The notes below the pieces were generated by a model that had not been told where the DNA came from, did no database searches, and saw only the letters and a list, made by a program, of their open reading frames with translations. Below are positions 36,903 through 45,518 of a DNA stretch of 64,000 nucleotides, in pieces. This DNA comes from Aestuariivivens sediminicola (GTDB taxonomy: Bacteria > Bacteroidota > Bacteroidia > Flavobacteriales > Flavobacteriaceae). Positions within the stretch are counted from its first letter, which is position 1. Each line of letters opens with the position of its first letter. The stretch is from assembly GCF_022662015.1 (NCBI RefSeq), contig NZ_JAKMCM010000005.1:62001-126000 (forward strand). Reading direction: 5' to 3'. The position numbers were made by a program, and so were the translations under genes.

Positions 36903-38311
36903 TGGATTGGAATCTTTTTTTTGGCCGTTTTCATCCTCTTATTGTTCATTTGCCCATTGGCATATTTATTTTGGGATATGGTTTTGAAATCCTATTTCAA
37001 TTGGGTTATCGGAACATTGTTAACTCACGAAAAGTCATACTTTTAATATACAGTATTGGTCTTTTGTCAGGCTTTATGGCTGCTGTGACAGGGTGGTTAC
37101 TGTCGTTTAGTAACGATTATGGGATTGAGCCGTTGAATGATCACAGGAATTTAGGAATAGTCACCCTTCTAGTCATGCTAGCTGTTATCATCTATCAGTT
37201 GAAAGCACCTGAAGCCAAGGCAAGACTAAAATTTGGCTTTTCAACTATTGCAATTTTGTTGACTGCGTTAACAGGTCATTTTGGGGGTACGCTTACCCAT
37301 GGGGCTTCTTATTTGGTGGAATACGGACCTGAATTTTTAAAGAGTGAGGACGATTTGGGAGTTTCAGTCATCAATGAAATGCACCCTGATTCTGTTCATA
37401 TTTACACGCATATTATTCAACCAATTCTTGATAACAAATGCACGACATGTCATAACGCCAAACATAACAGGGGAGGTTTGATCCTTGAAGGCTACAACAA
37501 CCTATTTCAAGAATCCGATCACCACAGACCAATCAGTGCAGGAAATCTCCACACAAGTGAATTATATACCAGAGTGACTTTACCTGTAAATCATGAAAAG
37601 GTAATGCCACCAAGTGGAGCAGGATTAGGATATACCGAAATACAAATCCTAAAATATTGGATTGAAAACGGAGCAGATAGTCTCGCAGTATTTCATACGG
37701 AAACAATGACTCAGGAATTGATCGCATTAATGAATCGCGATTATGATTTGGATTACAGTCCAAAGCCCTATTACGATAGGATAAATGTTGAAAAACCTGA
37801 TGAAAGCCTATTGGAAAGCCTGCGTAATTCGGGTTTTAGGGTAAATTACCTTGGTAAGACAAACTATTTATTAGATGTAGGATTCAAGAACGATGCTCTA
37901 AGCATCGAGAATATTGAATTGCTCAATAAAATTTCAGATCATGTGACCATTCTTCAATTGATGAACTGCAATCTTACTGACGACTTTTTAGAAGTCATGG
38001 TTCCTATGAAACATCTCACACGAATAGATTTAAGTAAAAATAAACAGTTAGGACATGTGACGGCATTTTTAGCAAAACACCAACACCTGGAATCCGTTAA
38101 TTTAAATGAAACGAGTATTACTCATAATTCCTTACAGAATCTACTTAGGGGATTTGATGATTTAAGAGTTTACGTAAGAAAAACTAAAGTTACTCAGGAG
38201 GAACAAGACGCCTTGAGACAGGCTTTTTCTAGAGCAGAAATTGTTTCTGAATTTTCTTTTGAAAAGGTCGAACAAGCCAAATCTGTCTTTAGATCGGAAT
38301 TGGAGAACTAA
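36902..38311 (+). CDS. DUF2231 membrane/cytochrome c/LRR fusion protein
   Basis: A 469-residue protein starting in the TGATG overlap with the DUF1501 gene. The N-terminal 125 residues have four membrane helices and the DUF2231 motif GRFHPLIVHLPIGIFIL. A c-type heme site CTTCHNAKHNRGG (Cys180-His184) follows, then PSCyt1-like sequence. From about residue 330 there is a short leucine-rich-repeat series (LLNKISDHVTILQLMNC…LTRIDLSKN…). It probably passes electrons between the membrane and the two-heme-bearing operon partner, which is inference. No canonical oxidase subunit is present. Confidence 0.85.
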   Translation: MDWNLFFGRFHPLIVHLPIGIFILGYGFEILFQLGYRNIVNSRKVILLIYSIGLLSGFMAAVTGWLLSFSNDYGIEPLNDHRNLGIVTLLVMLAVIIYQLKAPEAKARLKFGFSTIAILLTALTGHFGGTLTHGASYLVEYGPEFLKSEDDLGVSVINEMHPDSVHIYTHIIQPILDNKCTTCHNAKHNRGGLILEGYNNLFQESDHHRPISAGNLHTSELYTRVTLPVNHEKVMPPSGAGLGYTEIQILKYWIENGADSLAVFHTETMTQELIALMNRDYDLDYSPKPYYDRINVEKPDESLLESLRNSGFRVNYLGKTNYLLDVGFKNDALSIENIELLNKISDHVTILQLMNCNLTDDFLEVMVPMKHLTRIDLSKNKQLGHVTAFLAKHQHLESVNLNETSITHNSLQNLLRGFDDLRVYVRKTKVTQEEQDALRQAFSRAEIVSEFSFEKVEQAKSVFRSELEN

Positions 38312-38325
38312 AGTTTGAATTAGAT

Positions 38326-38889
38326 CTACTTATTTACGGCTATGAACTCAGAAAATCCTTGAACTGTTGCCTGAACGCATTCACATGGTGTAGGGCCTTC
38401 TTTTTTCTTGCGATTACAAGGTTCCTTAACTAATTCAGCTAAATTCATTCGTACCCATTGCTTTGCTTCATAAAAGAGGTCCGGGTCATTGGAAGAAGTT
38501 TTCACCGATTTTATATATCCGTCGACAAAGCTTAAATGAAAGGTATCTGTAACATGAAGATCAAGTTGAAGTGCTCCGATCAAATCGTCTTTTACGGTTA
38601 CGGGACAGACCAAAAGCGTATCGTTTTTTTGAATGCACTTATCTCGAGTAATTACTTTATAATGACCACATTCAGCCCATTTTTGATAGAATAGGATGTT
38701 TAATCGGGATGAGTCAGCTTTAGATAGAATGGTATCCAATGATTCCTTGTTAAAAGAATAAAAAGCATCTAGAAACGTATTAGCTATTATTAAATTGTTA
38801 TTCTGACTCAAGAATTCCTCCGATTTGGACCTGTTTTTACAACTCCCCAAAAGTATCAGGAAGAGGAATAGTGTTGCGTATATTTTCAT
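38326..38889 (-). CDS. small lipoprotein of unknown function
   Basis: A 187-residue exported lipoprotein (lipobox LGSC, Cys17). Only two cysteine pairs near the C-terminus (KEPCNRKKKEGPTPCECVQ) stand out; they could form disulfides or bind metal. Nothing in the body matches a family I recognise. It ends 14 bases from the stop of the DUF2231 gene on the opposite strand, so it is not part of that operon. Confidence 0.65.
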   Translation of the reverse strand: MKIYATLFLFLILLGSCKNRSKSEEFLSQNNNLIIANTFLDAFYSFNKESLDTILSKADSSRLNILFYQKWAECGHYKVITRDKCIQKNDTLLVCPVTVKDDLIGALQLDLHVTDTFHLSFVDGYIKSVKTSSNDPDLFYEAKQWVRMNLAELVKEPCNRKKKEGPTPCECVQATVQGFSEFIAVNK

Positions 38890-39442
38890 GGGAAAAATTT
38901 TAAGACGATAAGGTTTATCTGGTTTAAAGCAATAAGGATTTAATTTGACAGTTATCCCACTTGGTAATGCAGGTCTTCAAAAATATAGTTTTTTCAGAAA
39001 TCAATTTAATAGTTTGATCGTTTAAATGGAAGGAAAATTTAAATACGTGCATCTAATAATGAATTTTTTCTCTGCATCTAGCACCCATTAATTTATTTCA
39101 TATGCGATAGAAAAAGTTGAGCTTTAACATTTAAATGGGGGTAAATCTGTGTAAAATCTTATAAAAATTGTAACAATACCAATAGTTTTATGTCTAATGA
39201 CTAAACTTATCTTGTAAAGAACCTATACCATGCGTAAAACATTGAATTTAATCAAGGAGAAATTTTGTAAATTTTATCAGTGGGAATTAAAAACATTTAA
39301 TAAACTGCTTGGTATTAAATAGACCAGATATACTTTATGCCCTCTTTGCCAACCTATGTTGACATAGATGCCCATATTAACTAATTAAGGTTTCAATGCA
39401 TTGGACCTTTTTGGTTTGGGTATGGATGTGAAGTTGTTTATT
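38890..39442. other. intergenic 0.55 kb with one tiny frame
   Basis: AT-rich gap between the lipoprotein and a DUF2200 gene. It holds a 30-residue frame at 39230-39322. No hairpin, repeat or promoter that I can support was seen. Confidence 0.4.
39230..39322 (+). CDS. possible 30-aa basic peptide
   Basis: Frame MRKTLNLIKEKFCKFYQWEL… ending KLLGIK, 30 residues, 9 of them lysine or arginine and many aromatic. The upstream AAGGAGAAATTTTG lies inside the frame, not before it, so no ribosome site supports the ATG. The amphipathic, basic composition looks coding-like but the frame is short enough to occur by chance. I do not recognise it. Confidence 0.3.
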   Translation: MRKTLNLIKEKFCKFYQWELKTFNKLLGIK

Positions 39443-39820
39443 TTATGAGATGTTTCTTTCTACCCTTAATATCTTCTCCATTTTACGTCCTTTCGCTAAT
39501 TCATCGACAAGCTTGTCCAAATACCGCACCTGCCGGGTCAACGCATTATCAATGTCCTCAATTCGGTAACCGCATATCACACCCGTGATAAGGTGTGCGT
39601 TAGGATGTAGATCTGCCTGTTGAAAAAAGGCTTCGAAGGTTACTTTTTCACGGATTAACCCCTGTAATCTGTTGTCATCAAATCCTGTTAACCACGCTAT
39701 CACCTGATGGAGTTCTTCTTTAGACCTTCCTTTTTTTTCCACCTTTGACAGGTAATGTGGGTAAACCGAGGAAAATGGCATTTTCCTGATGCGTTCATTA
39801 TGTTCAGCTGTAACTTTCAT
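39443..39820 (-). CDS. DUF2200 family protein
   Basis: A 125-residue protein of the DUF2200 family. It starts MKVTAEHNERIRKMPFSSVYP and contains ELHQVIAWLTGFDDNRLQ and VICGYRIEDIDNALTRQVRYLDKLVDELAKGRKMEKILR, which I recall as family hallmarks. Cytosolic, with no catalytic motif. It stands alone, with gaps of over 380 bases on both sides, and is likely single. Confidence 0.85.
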   Translation of the reverse strand: MKVTAEHNERIRKMPFSSVYPHYLSKVEKKGRSKEELHQVIAWLTGFDDNRLQGLIREKVTFEAFFQQADLHPNAHLITGVICGYRIEDIDNALTRQVRYLDKLVDELAKGRKMEKILRVERNIS

Positions 39821-40210
39821 GTTGTTCGTTTTATTTGTTCCTAACCATTACGGTTGTGATTTACCGCCATCAGTTTGCCTTACTTGAGCTGTTCTGAAAT
39901 ATTTTTATGGAGGCATATCACATAACTACATAGCATTATGGTCATTCCAGCTATTGGCGTTTTACTGGACTGAAAATGATTTTAATGCCTCTTCTAATAT
40001 AAGGATTTTTCCTTCTGTCTTTGCGCCTGGATTACATTTTGAAATTGTGACTAAAAGGGTATTTTGAAGCGGATTTTACGCTATCAAAAGGTTGTTTTCC
40101 CGTATTATTGACGATCTCATCATAAGGCCATCTGTCATCTCAATTGAAAGGTCTGGGTGCTTTACATTTCGAAAGGTATTAATAGTTCCTTTTAATTTTA
40201 GAGACTGATC
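39821..40210. other. 390-base gap, nothing recognised
   Basis: Between the DUF2200 gene and the NmrA-type gene, both on the minus strand. No coding frame, repeat or hairpin could be supported; it contains the upstream region for the DUF2200 gene. Confidence 0.4.
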
Positions 40211-41038
40211 TTAAAGGACATTCCATACTCCGGCGGCGGCTGTTTTTTCGGAGTATTCTTTAAAACTAACAGGTTTTTTTCCGAGCACCTTCTCAACATC
40301 CGTTGTAATTACCGAGTTATCGGGATTCCCCAGGACCTCGGTGAACAGGTATTCGATGAGCCATATAAAATCTTCCGGAATCTGTTTCTGTCTCATGGCC
40401 TGAACATAGGACGCAATACTAATTCCTGTGAATTCTATTTCTCGTCCTGTAGCTGTGGAAATTAAATTAACAGCTTCCTCGAAGGTCAGCCCTTCAGGTC
40501 CCGTAAGTTCATAGATCTCACCATTATGGTTGTCTTCTGTTAATGCCTTAGCAGCAACTTCAGCAATATCCTGAGCATCAACGAATGGGATCTTCATTTC
40601 GGCAAATGGTAAGGCAACATGACCTTCCAATACGCCATCCAACAAAAAGTTTTCGCTGAAATTCTGATTGAACCAATTTGCTCGTACAATGGTATGTTCT
40701 AATCCGGAGTGAATGACAACCTGTTCACATAATTGTGCTTCGCGTTCTCCTTTTCCGGATAATAATACAAGCCTTTTTACATCGGCTCGCTTGGCAACCT
40801 TCACCAATCTTTCAACAGCTTCCAGTGCTCCAGGTACTGCGAGATCCGGCTGATAGGTGATGTAAATGGCGTTCATATCTTCCACCGCTGCTGGCCATTC
40901 TTCGGGTTTGTGCCAGTCGAATGCCGGGCTTCCATCCCTGGACCCGATTCTTACATTGTGACCTGCTTTATTTAAAAGATGTACAATACGTTTTCCGGTT
41001 TTTCCGGTTCCTCCAATGACTAAAATGTTGTTTTTCAT
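40211..41038 (-). CDS. NmrA/NAD(P)H-binding oxidoreductase-like protein
   Basis: A 275-residue Rossmann protein of the atypical short-chain family (NmrA-like, NAD(P)H-binding). The dinucleotide motif is VIGGTGKTGKRIVHLLNKAG (6-25). ITYQPDLAVPGALEAVERLV and RANWFNQNFSENFLLDGVLEGHVALPF match quinone-reductase-like (QOR2) family members. Last gene of a minus-strand set with a DUF1772-type protein, a small membrane protein and an AraC regulator, so it is likely inducible. Confidence 0.85.
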   Translation of the reverse strand: MKNNILVIGGTGKTGKRIVHLLNKAGHNVRIGSRDGSPAFDWHKPEEWPAAVEDMNAIYITYQPDLAVPGALEAVERLVKVAKRADVKRLVLLSGKGEREAQLCEQVVIHSGLEHTIVRANWFNQNFSENFLLDGVLEGHVALPFAEMKIPFVDAQDIAEVAAKALTEDNHNGEIYELTGPEGLTFEEAVNLISTATGREIEFTGISIASYVQAMRQKQIPEDFIWLIEYLFTEVLGNPDNSVITTDVEKVLGKKPVSFKEYSEKTAAAGVWNVL

Positions 41039-41066
41039 GATGTGTATTTTAATTGTTAAAATGTGG

Positions 41067-41576
41067 TTATGATGATTGATTGGTTAATAGGAGACCAATA
41101 AGCAGTAGGACGAAGGATGCAATGGAACTTATCGTTCTAACCATATGCCATTGCTTCCATGGCTGTTCAAATTTTTGACGAAGGGCCTTAAGTTCTTCGG
41201 CAGAGGTAACGGACAGATCCGTCTTATCAAGCATCTCGTTTAACGGAACATTCTTAAATACAGTCACAAAAGCGACCCCAAGGATAAATAATAGTGCTGC
41301 CGTCACGAAAATCCAGAATGTTTTATCGGGATTCTGAAATTTGAGGTAAATAAGGACGGTGTTACAGAAGAAGGGTCCGAAGAACACAATCATAAAGGTT
41401 GTGTTAAGTATTACTCTGTTCATCTGCTGGAATGACTGAAGGAAATTTAAGTCTTCCAGCTGTCCGATTCCAGGGGTTACTGCATTGGTCCAGGTAAAAC
41501 ACAAACCTGCCGTAAGACCCGTTAAGATGATCGTGATGAATAGTACCACTGTTTCTAAATTGATGTCCATTTTCAT
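41067..41576 (-). CDS. DUF1772 (anthrone oxygenase-like) membrane protein
   Basis: A 169-residue protein with four membrane helices, matching DUF1772. The helix NLETVVLFITIILTGLTAGLCFTWTNAVTPGIGQL and the LQSFQQMNRVILN segment are typical. Family members include fungal anthrone oxygenases but bacterial roles are unclear. Overlaps the next gene upstream by one base (TAATG), so they are coupled. Confidence 0.85.
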   Translation of the reverse strand: MKMDINLETVVLFITIILTGLTAGLCFTWTNAVTPGIGQLEDLNFLQSFQQMNRVILNTTFMIVFFGPFFCNTVLIYLKFQNPDKTFWIFVTAALLFILGVAFVTVFKNVPLNEMLDKTDLSVTSAEELKALRQKFEQPWKQWHMVRTISSIASFVLLLIGLLLTNQSS

Positions 41577-41977
41577 TATTGTTTAAGGGTTATTGTTTTG
41601 TTATACACCATAATGTAGTAGTAAAGAATGGCGACACCGATAAGTTCCTGTGCGATGATCCAGAATCCCGGGTCTGTAAAAAAGGTGTAATGATTTCCAC
41701 CGTTTGGAACTATAAAAAGGGGAACTGTAATGACAGCATCTAAAAGTGCTGCAACGAGAAGGAATATAAGACCAACAAAGGCACCATGGATATGACTTCC
41801 TCTATTATAGTAGATGGCTGCACCCAGCCATACCAGTGGGATGACCACAGTAAATAAAACCATATTGGCTTGTTGATTGGGATCCTCGTGAAATTGGAAT
41901 TGGAAAGAAAGGGTATAACAGCTTACAGCAAGACCCCAGATTCCTACGCCGATTAAAATTGCTCTGATAGTTTTCAT
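41576..41977 (-). CDS. small four-helix membrane protein, unknown function
   Basis: A 133-residue membrane protein with four hydrophobic helices, from ATG 41977 (MKTIRAILIGVGIWGLAVSC). The longer frame to 42004 adds nine unlikely residues (MTCDFKTKD). No motif identifies it. It sits first in the coupled set with the DUF1772 and NmrA genes and downstream of the AraC gene. Confidence 0.75.
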   Translation of the reverse strand: MKTIRAILIGVGIWGLAVSCYTLSFQFQFHEDPNQQANMVLFTVVIPLVWLGAAIYYNRGSHIHGAFVGLIFLLVAALLDAVITVPLFIVPNGGNHYTFFTDPGFWIIAQELIGVAILYYYIMVYNKTITLKQ

Positions 41978-42068
41978 GTCTTTTGTTTTAAAATCACAAG
42001 TCAAAACTAAATCAGTCCCTTGGCAATTGTTTATTCAAAAAGAAGTATGATTTGTTCGAAAAGATGAG

Positions 42069-42923
42069 CTACTTGATCTGACTGGGTCTGTATCCGAATT
42101 TTTTAGCAAAGGCATTGGAGAAAGAGCTCAGGCTATCATAACCCACATGCCATGCAGCTTCCTGAACGGTCGCTTTTTTATTCCGGATAAGGTCATGGGC
42201 TGTAGTTAGTCTTTCATTTTGCAGGTATTTAAAAACAGGCAGTCCAAAAACTTCTTTGAACTCTTTTTTAAGTTTGGTGGTGTTTAAACCGAGTTCCTGA
42301 GATAATTCAGTTAAGGAAGGGGGATTATCCAAATTATTGGATAATATCGCCTTTGCCTTTTCAAGACGCTGCCTGTCTGCCGTTTTGAATTCCTTAGTTT
42401 CATATAACGCCAATTGACCAAAGAAATGTGATAATAATGCAGTGATCTGACTTCTAAAGAACATCATTTTGGTTTTACCTTGGTATTTAATGTTGAAAAG
42501 GCTATCAACGATATGATGCATTTCAGGAGTCATATAGAAACTTGGTCCTTCAACATAATGATCTTTCGGGTTCACTAATGAATCCAAAAGCTCTGAAAAA
42601 AGATCCCCTTCTTGATTGGGAAGATGTTGCAGGTTTCTTGTAGCAGTTGCTATGACAATACATTCCAGAGGATTGTCTTTTGAAACGGTATGAATGCAAT
42701 CAACATGTTGGTCTGCAAAAAAAGAAAGGGCAAGACCTTTAGTGTAATTAAATAGGCGTCTTCCTGTTGGATAACGCATTTCTAAATCGACATTTCCCGC
42801 CCCATAAAATGCGACTGCGATGACCGGTTCATCAAATCTGCAAGTGTCTTTTACGACCGCTTTGGAGAAGGCAGTCTCAACCAATATGGTAAAATCATTG
42901 ATATCAATTACATCCCGGGTCAT
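42069..42923 (-). CDS. AraC family transcriptional regulator
   Basis: A 284-residue regulator. The C-terminal ~100 residues form the double helix-turn-helix (ILSNNLDNPPSLTELSQELGLNTTKLKKEFKEVFGLPVFKYLQNERL … AAWHVGYDSLSSFSNAFAKKFGYRPS). The N-terminal 180 residues are a sensor domain without an identified ligand. It is upstream of and co-directional with the 40211-41977 set across 91 bases, so it probably activates it in response to a small molecule. Confidence 0.92.
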   Translation of the reverse strand: MTRDVIDINDFTILVETAFSKAVVKDTCRFDEPVIAVAFYGAGNVDLEMRYPTGRRLFNYTKGLALSFFADQHVDCIHTVSKDNPLECIVIATATRNLQHLPNQEGDLFSELLDSLVNPKDHYVEGPSFYMTPEMHHIVDSLFNIKYQGKTKMMFFRSQITALLSHFFGQLALYETKEFKTADRQRLEKAKAILSNNLDNPPSLTELSQELGLNTTKLKKEFKEVFGLPVFKYLQNERLTTAHDLIRNKKATVQEAAWHVGYDSLSSFSNAFAKKFGYRPSQIK

Positions 42924-43233
42924 TAAAATAATATTATAAATTCCTAATAGGTGGTGTTATGATCTGCTGTCGCCATCCTGAGTTCATCACGCCGGTGTCT
43001 TCATAGAATCACGGGGAAATGATTTCTAACAAGGCTAAATTTACAAATATTTAAGAAAGACGGTGATGGGCGCATTAACTTGTTGTGATGTCACCAACTT
43101 ATTTCATCATTTAATTGGCGCTCAAAAGTGAATATTATTTCGAATAACAAAGAAGAATCTAAATTTTAATCCATTTTACAAATTGATTGACTTTGTTTTA
43201 CTTAGTAGAAGGATTTCTACTCTATTGATGACA
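42924..43233. other. 310-base gap, nothing recognised
   Basis: Between the AraC gene start and a small membrane protein stop. Carries the AraC promoter presumably, but no clear TAnnTTTG box or repeat stands out. Confidence 0.4.
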
Positions 43234-43692
43234 TCATTGGTTCTTATCAGGGTCTTTTTTTATAAGCAGCGATATCCAATAGAGTAATGCTGTAATAAGT
43301 ACCCCAGCTGGTATGCCATAGCTCAATCGCCAGAACCATCGCATCGCGGCTTGTCCACCCTGAAATGAGTCTTTTTCTGAAAAGGAGAAGGAAAGATTAC
43401 CCGCAAGTAAATAGGATATGGGTACCCAAAGAATTCCCAATAGAATCAGGATTTTAATACCTGCAGAGAGCAATCGGCTAGGTGTTTTAGTCGGCTTTCG
43501 GAGCTCTTTAATGCCCCAATACAGGCTTAGTGGTAATGCCATCATCCCGGCCCATGTTAAAAACGTTCCGAAAGGAATTGATTTGTTTGGGTCTATTTCC
43601 ATTGTAAGCAGTGAGGAACCCGTGGCCAAAAGTAGGAGAGTACTCAACGTTACGATCAGAGCACTGAAAAAATAGATCTTTCTTCTGTTCAT
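43234..43692 (-). CDS. small membrane protein, unknown function
   Basis: A 152-residue protein with four hydrophobic helices (about 8-25, 38-58, 75-97, 122-142). No family could be named. No neighbour is coupled to it, and a 292-base stretch separates it from the aldo/keto reductase gene upstream. Confidence 0.7.
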   Translation of the reverse strand: MNRRKIYFFSALIVTLSTLLLLATGSSLLTMEIDPNKSIPFGTFLTWAGMMALPLSLYWGIKELRKPTKTPSRLLSAGIKILILLGILWVPISYLLAGNLSFSFSEKDSFQGGQAAMRWFWRLSYGIPAGVLITALLYWISLLIKKDPDKNQ

Positions 43693-43984
43693 TGTTCTAA
43701 TTTTTTTCCGGCCTGACCCAAAACAGGGACATCTATATTATTGGTGAAGGAATCATATTCCATGTTATCCTTTCAAGGATACGCATTGGATAATAGCCAA
43801 TCAATCCGGCCCGTTTTGTCCGCGATAAAATCTTCAGAACGGGTTGCATTAAATACACGATTCGCACTACTCATTTGTTTAATACATTCTAAAAACCATC
43901 GGTTAGATTGTGAGGTGAAACCACCTACAGGCACTTCCGATTGTATAGGTCGTTCCCGGCAATGCTGAGTTTTAAATGTATGAC

Positions 43985-44926
43985 TTACCATGGCAGGTTG
44001 AGATGTTTAATTTCGGATTGGTAGAAATTTTCAAGTTTTTCTCTGAGACGAGGTGAAATAGAAATCGCTGTACTTTCTACATTATGTGTCAACTGTTCGA
44101 TGTTCAAATTACCTGGGATGACGGTTGATACAGCGTCATAACCAAGGCAAAATGCAATTGCATATTGCGCGAGATGCTTTTCATTTCCGACAATAGACTT
44201 TAGTTGGTCCAGTAAACGAGCTCTAATTTTTATATCTTCTTCAGACCATCTGCTTCTAATATCAGTGAACTTACTTTGGGCATTATATTTTCCGGTTAGC
44301 CATCCGGAATCTAATGGAATTTTAACAATAATACCGACCTCTTTTCGCTTTGCAATTTCAAACCCTCTCCGGGTATCCTGATGAAAAATATTAAAGAAAG
44401 CCTCAATAACTTTTGCATGTGTGGTATCCATTAACAGCTTCATATCTTCGTAGGTGTCGAGAGAAGCACCATAGGCCTTAATTTTCCCTTCTTCAATTAA
44501 CCGCTCCAGTATATCGTAATGGTCGTTTTTATTTCCGTCAAAATAGGTAGAAGGGGGATTATGAATAATAAGTGAGTCAACGTAATCTGTTTGAAGTCTT
44601 TTTAAACTTCCCTCTAAAGATGCTCTGATGTGGTCAGAACTGAAATTTAAAGCCCCGGTATGGGTATGGCCAAATTTAGTATTGATAACAATTTTACTTC
44701 GGTCTTTGGCTTTGAATGCTTTTCCCAATCTTTCTTCACTCGTACCGAAGCCATAATTTGGAGCTGTATCAAAAAAATTGATACCCAAATCCAGGGATTT
44801 ATGAACAAGTTTAATGGCGTCATGTTCCGCCATACTTTTCCAATCCGAATGTTGTCCTAATTGCCAGGCGCCTAGACCAATTTCCGAAACCGGGATAGCG
44901 TCTTTGATGTATTTTTTATAGTTCAT
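43985..44926 (-). CDS. aldo/keto reductase
   Basis: A 313-residue NAD(P)H-dependent (beta/alpha)8 oxidoreductase. The family signature is in SLDLGINFFDTAPNYGFGTSEERLGKAF (Asp and Tyr of the catalytic tetrad in FDTAPNYG), with the Lys in VINTKFGHTHTG and His in SLIIHNPPS. The NADP-binding end is VIPGNLNIEQLTHNVEST. The substrate is unknown; the adjacent CIA30 and SGNH genes suggest envelope sugar or ester metabolism, which is weak inference. Confidence 0.9.
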   Translation of the reverse strand: MNYKKYIKDAIPVSEIGLGAWQLGQHSDWKSMAEHDAIKLVHKSLDLGINFFDTAPNYGFGTSEERLGKAFKAKDRSKIVINTKFGHTHTGALNFSSDHIRASLEGSLKRLQTDYVDSLIIHNPPSTYFDGNKNDHYDILERLIEEGKIKAYGASLDTYEDMKLLMDTTHAKVIEAFFNIFHQDTRRGFEIAKRKEVGIIVKIPLDSGWLTGKYNAQSKFTDIRSRWSEEDIKIRARLLDQLKSIVGNEKHLAQYAIAFCLGYDAVSTVIPGNLNIEQLTHNVESTAISISPRLREKLENFYQSEIKHLNLPW

Positions 44927-44980
44927 CTGATGATTGATTTGAATATTATGTTCAGAACTACATTGCTCTGCTTCATTCCG

Positions 44981-45517
44981 TTAACGCAATTCTATCTTAT
45001 CGATCAGGAGTTTAAACCGTTCATTTTTTTTGTTACCAATCAAAAACCCGACTTCTTCAATATAGTGTTTTGAAAAATTGGGTATATCCAGGCGTCTTCC
45101 CCTAAAAGAAGGATACATGTCGTTGATAGGGATTTCTATTTCCTGCCAATCTCCGGAAGTTGTAAAAAACGTTATATAGGCATAATAATCTTGAGAAGTG
45201 GATTTTATTCGAAACTGATAGCGCTTGCCATCACCTTTAATATGGAGTACAATTTTTGTGTAATTCAAAATTGGGGTACGTTCAAAGGGGTACTTCACCA
45301 TAGAGAACCCTCCGTTGTTATCCAATGATATGCTGCCTTCAAAAACACCATGGCCATCAGGGTTTAGCCCAAAGGTTCCTGCCGAGGCTCCGCCCATAAC
45401 GACATCATCGACAATCACCCATTTTTTAATATCTGCGTTCGGATTAAAATCGAAAATTAGTTGTGCCCCCATACTCATAGTACTAAATAGGACCAATATA
45501 ACAATTAAGTATTTCAA
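44981..45517 (-). CDS. CIA30 family secreted protein
   Basis: A 178-residue protein with a signal peptide (MKYLIVILVLFSTMSMGAQ) and a CIA30/NADH:ubiquinone oxidoreductase intermediate-associated domain of jelly-roll, carbohydrate-binding-like type. Typical segments: WVIVDDVVMGGASAGTFGLN, GVFEGSISLDNNGGFSMVKYPF and WQEIEIPINDMYPSFRGR. In bacteria such proteins are exported and of unknown function. It starts one base after the SGNH gene stop, an operon. Confidence 0.88.
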   Translation of the reverse strand: MKYLIVILVLFSTMSMGAQLIFDFNPNADIKKWVIVDDVVMGGASAGTFGLNPDGHGVFEGSISLDNNGGFSMVKYPFERTPILNYTKIVLHIKGDGKRYQFRIKSTSQDYYAYITFFTTSGDWQEIEIPINDMYPSFRGRRLDIPNFSKHYIEEVGFLIGNKKNERFKLLIDKIELR

Positions 45518-45518
45518 T

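Noticed and set aside
43741-43968. 75-codon plus frame between 43693 and 43984
   Set aside because: Cys/Arg-rich and irregular composition, mirrored by the opposite-strand frame, with no promoter or ribosome site.
43773-43991. 72-codon minus frame overlapping the aldo/keto reductase end
   Set aside because: It starts in the reductase's last codons (ATGGTAA), has no recognisable domain or hydrophobic pattern, and competes with a 75-codon frame on the other strand. Not more than chance, though a decayed fragment cannot be excluded.
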